DNA from: Rothia endophytica
GTDB taxonomy: Bacteria > Actinomycetota > Actinomycetes > Actinomycetales > Micrococcaceae
Length of the DNA: 64,000 nucleotides
Direction of reading: 5' to 3'
Assembly (NCBI RefSeq): GCF_928381505.1
Contig: NZ_CAKMSJ010000008.1
Span: 59,084 to 123,083, forward strand
Made by a program: the position numbers and the translations under genes. Below the pieces are notes generated by a model. That model worked only from the letters and a program-made list of their open reading frames with translations. It did not search any database and was not told where the DNA came from. Positions within the stretch are counted from its first letter, which is position 1. Every line of letters starts with the position of its first letter. This document shows positions 63,616-64,000 of the stretch, one piece after another.

Positions 63616-63759
63616 GGGGTCTCCTTTGACAAAACTGTTTGTAACGCGAGTCACGTTTCAAAAAGTCTAACCGCACGCTTGGTCAGACGGCAAGGGTATA
63701 TTTTGAATGAAAAGGCAGTTATCGTGTGGCACGCTATAGGCACTGCCATGAGGAGAAAT

Positions 63760-63912
63760 ATGCAAAGACCCCGCCTTGGCCTGATTGGAACCGGCATGAT
63801 TAGTGCTGAGTTCGCGGCAGCTACTAAAGCTGAGAACGCCTTCGAGCTTGTTGCCGTAATGAGTCGCTCTAGCTGTGATGTCCAGGGACGTTGTTCTGGC
63901 CCCCGCCCGTAA
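63760..63912 (+). pseudogene. truncated Gfo/Idh/MocA oxidoreductase remnant
   Basis: The first about 37 residues (PRLGLIGTGMISAEFAAATK, ENAFELVAVMSRS) match the NAD-binding start of Gfo/Idh/MocA oxidoreductases. The frame then leaves the family pattern and stops after 50 codons, where a full protein would need about 330. AGGAG precedes ATG 63760, so the 5' end is preserved. The rest was lost by deletion or rearrangement; no frameshifted continuation is visible in the following bases. Confidence 0.72.
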
Positions 63913-64000
63913 TGACACCGTGCCGATTCAAGAAGTATCTGTCCAGACCGCTTGCCATTGAAGGCATGTTAGAGTTTGGGGCATGTCGAGTCCCGAATCA

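Overview
The window is a bacterial chromosome segment from a high-G+C Gram-positive organism, most likely a member of the Micrococcaceae close to Rothia. The reasons are the actinobacterial housekeeping set (ispE, tRNA-Gln next to glmU-prs, rplY of the L25/Ctc type, pth, mfd, a biotin carboxylase/BCCP fusion next to maf), a fused RmlC-RmlD protein, an NAD(P)H-quinone dehydrogenase of the LpdA type, and moderate G+C (60% in a sampled glmU line at 10681-10740). The genus is an inference from gene content and I am not certain of it.

Layout. 1-5992: end of ispE, an ABC exporter and three glycosyltransferases, one of them strikingly AT-rich. 5989-9718: a converging glycosyltransferase, an ABC-F ATPase and a low-molecular-weight tyrosine phosphatase. 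9835-12415: tRNA-Gln(UUG), glmU and prs. 12526-26120: a tightly packed 12-gene plus-strand operon (polysaccharide cluster 1) with nine glycosyltransferases or probable glycosyltransferases, a NeuA-like cytidylyltransferase, a four-module CBS-NeuB-SAF-TIM fusion and a Wzy-like polymerase. 26117-28822: minus-strand PqqD-like protein, nucleotidyltransferase and a Wzz/BY-kinase tyrosine autokinase. 28976-32328: dTDP-rhamnose genes (rmlA divergent from rmlB and rmlCD). 32585-36542: rplY, pth, sufS, sufU and a TagD-like cytidylyltransferase. 36625-44064: a DUF2505 protein, then polysaccharide cluster 2 on the minus strand (CDP-alcohol phosphatidyltransferase, GT2, Wzy, Wzx, Wzz with a degenerate kinase domain, and an Alg14/Alg13-like pair). 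44369-48237: a secreted fibrinogen-domain/propeller protein and a lipoprotein. 48553-63615: mfd, deoC, phosphohexomutase, purine nucleoside phosphorylase, LpdA-like flavoprotein, MFS symporter, acyl-CoA carboxylase alpha, maf and aldehyde dehydrogenase. The window ends with a truncated Gfo/Idh/MocA oxidoreductase remnant.

How the parts fit. GlmU supplies UDP-GlcNAc. RmlA, RmlB and RmlCD supply dTDP-L-rhamnose. NeuA and the NeuB fusion point to a CMP-activated nonulosonic (sialic-acid-like) sugar. About sixteen glycosyltransferases build repeat units, Wzx flips them, two Wzy proteins polymerise them, and two Wzz-type proteins with a tyrosine kinase and a tyrosine phosphatase probably control length and export. 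No initiating undecaprenyl-phosphate sugar transferase (WbaP/WecA type), NeuC epimerase or LPXTG anchor is visible. Polysaccharide genes sit in three separate gaps of an otherwise conserved actinobacterial housekeeping backbone. The most unusual items are the NeuB fusion, the Wzz pseudokinase, the isolated PqqD-like/nucleotidyltransferase pair, the CDP-alcohol transferase in a Wzx/Wzy operon, the fibrinogen-domain exoprotein and a roughly 180 bp nested palindrome between punA and the lpdA-like gene.
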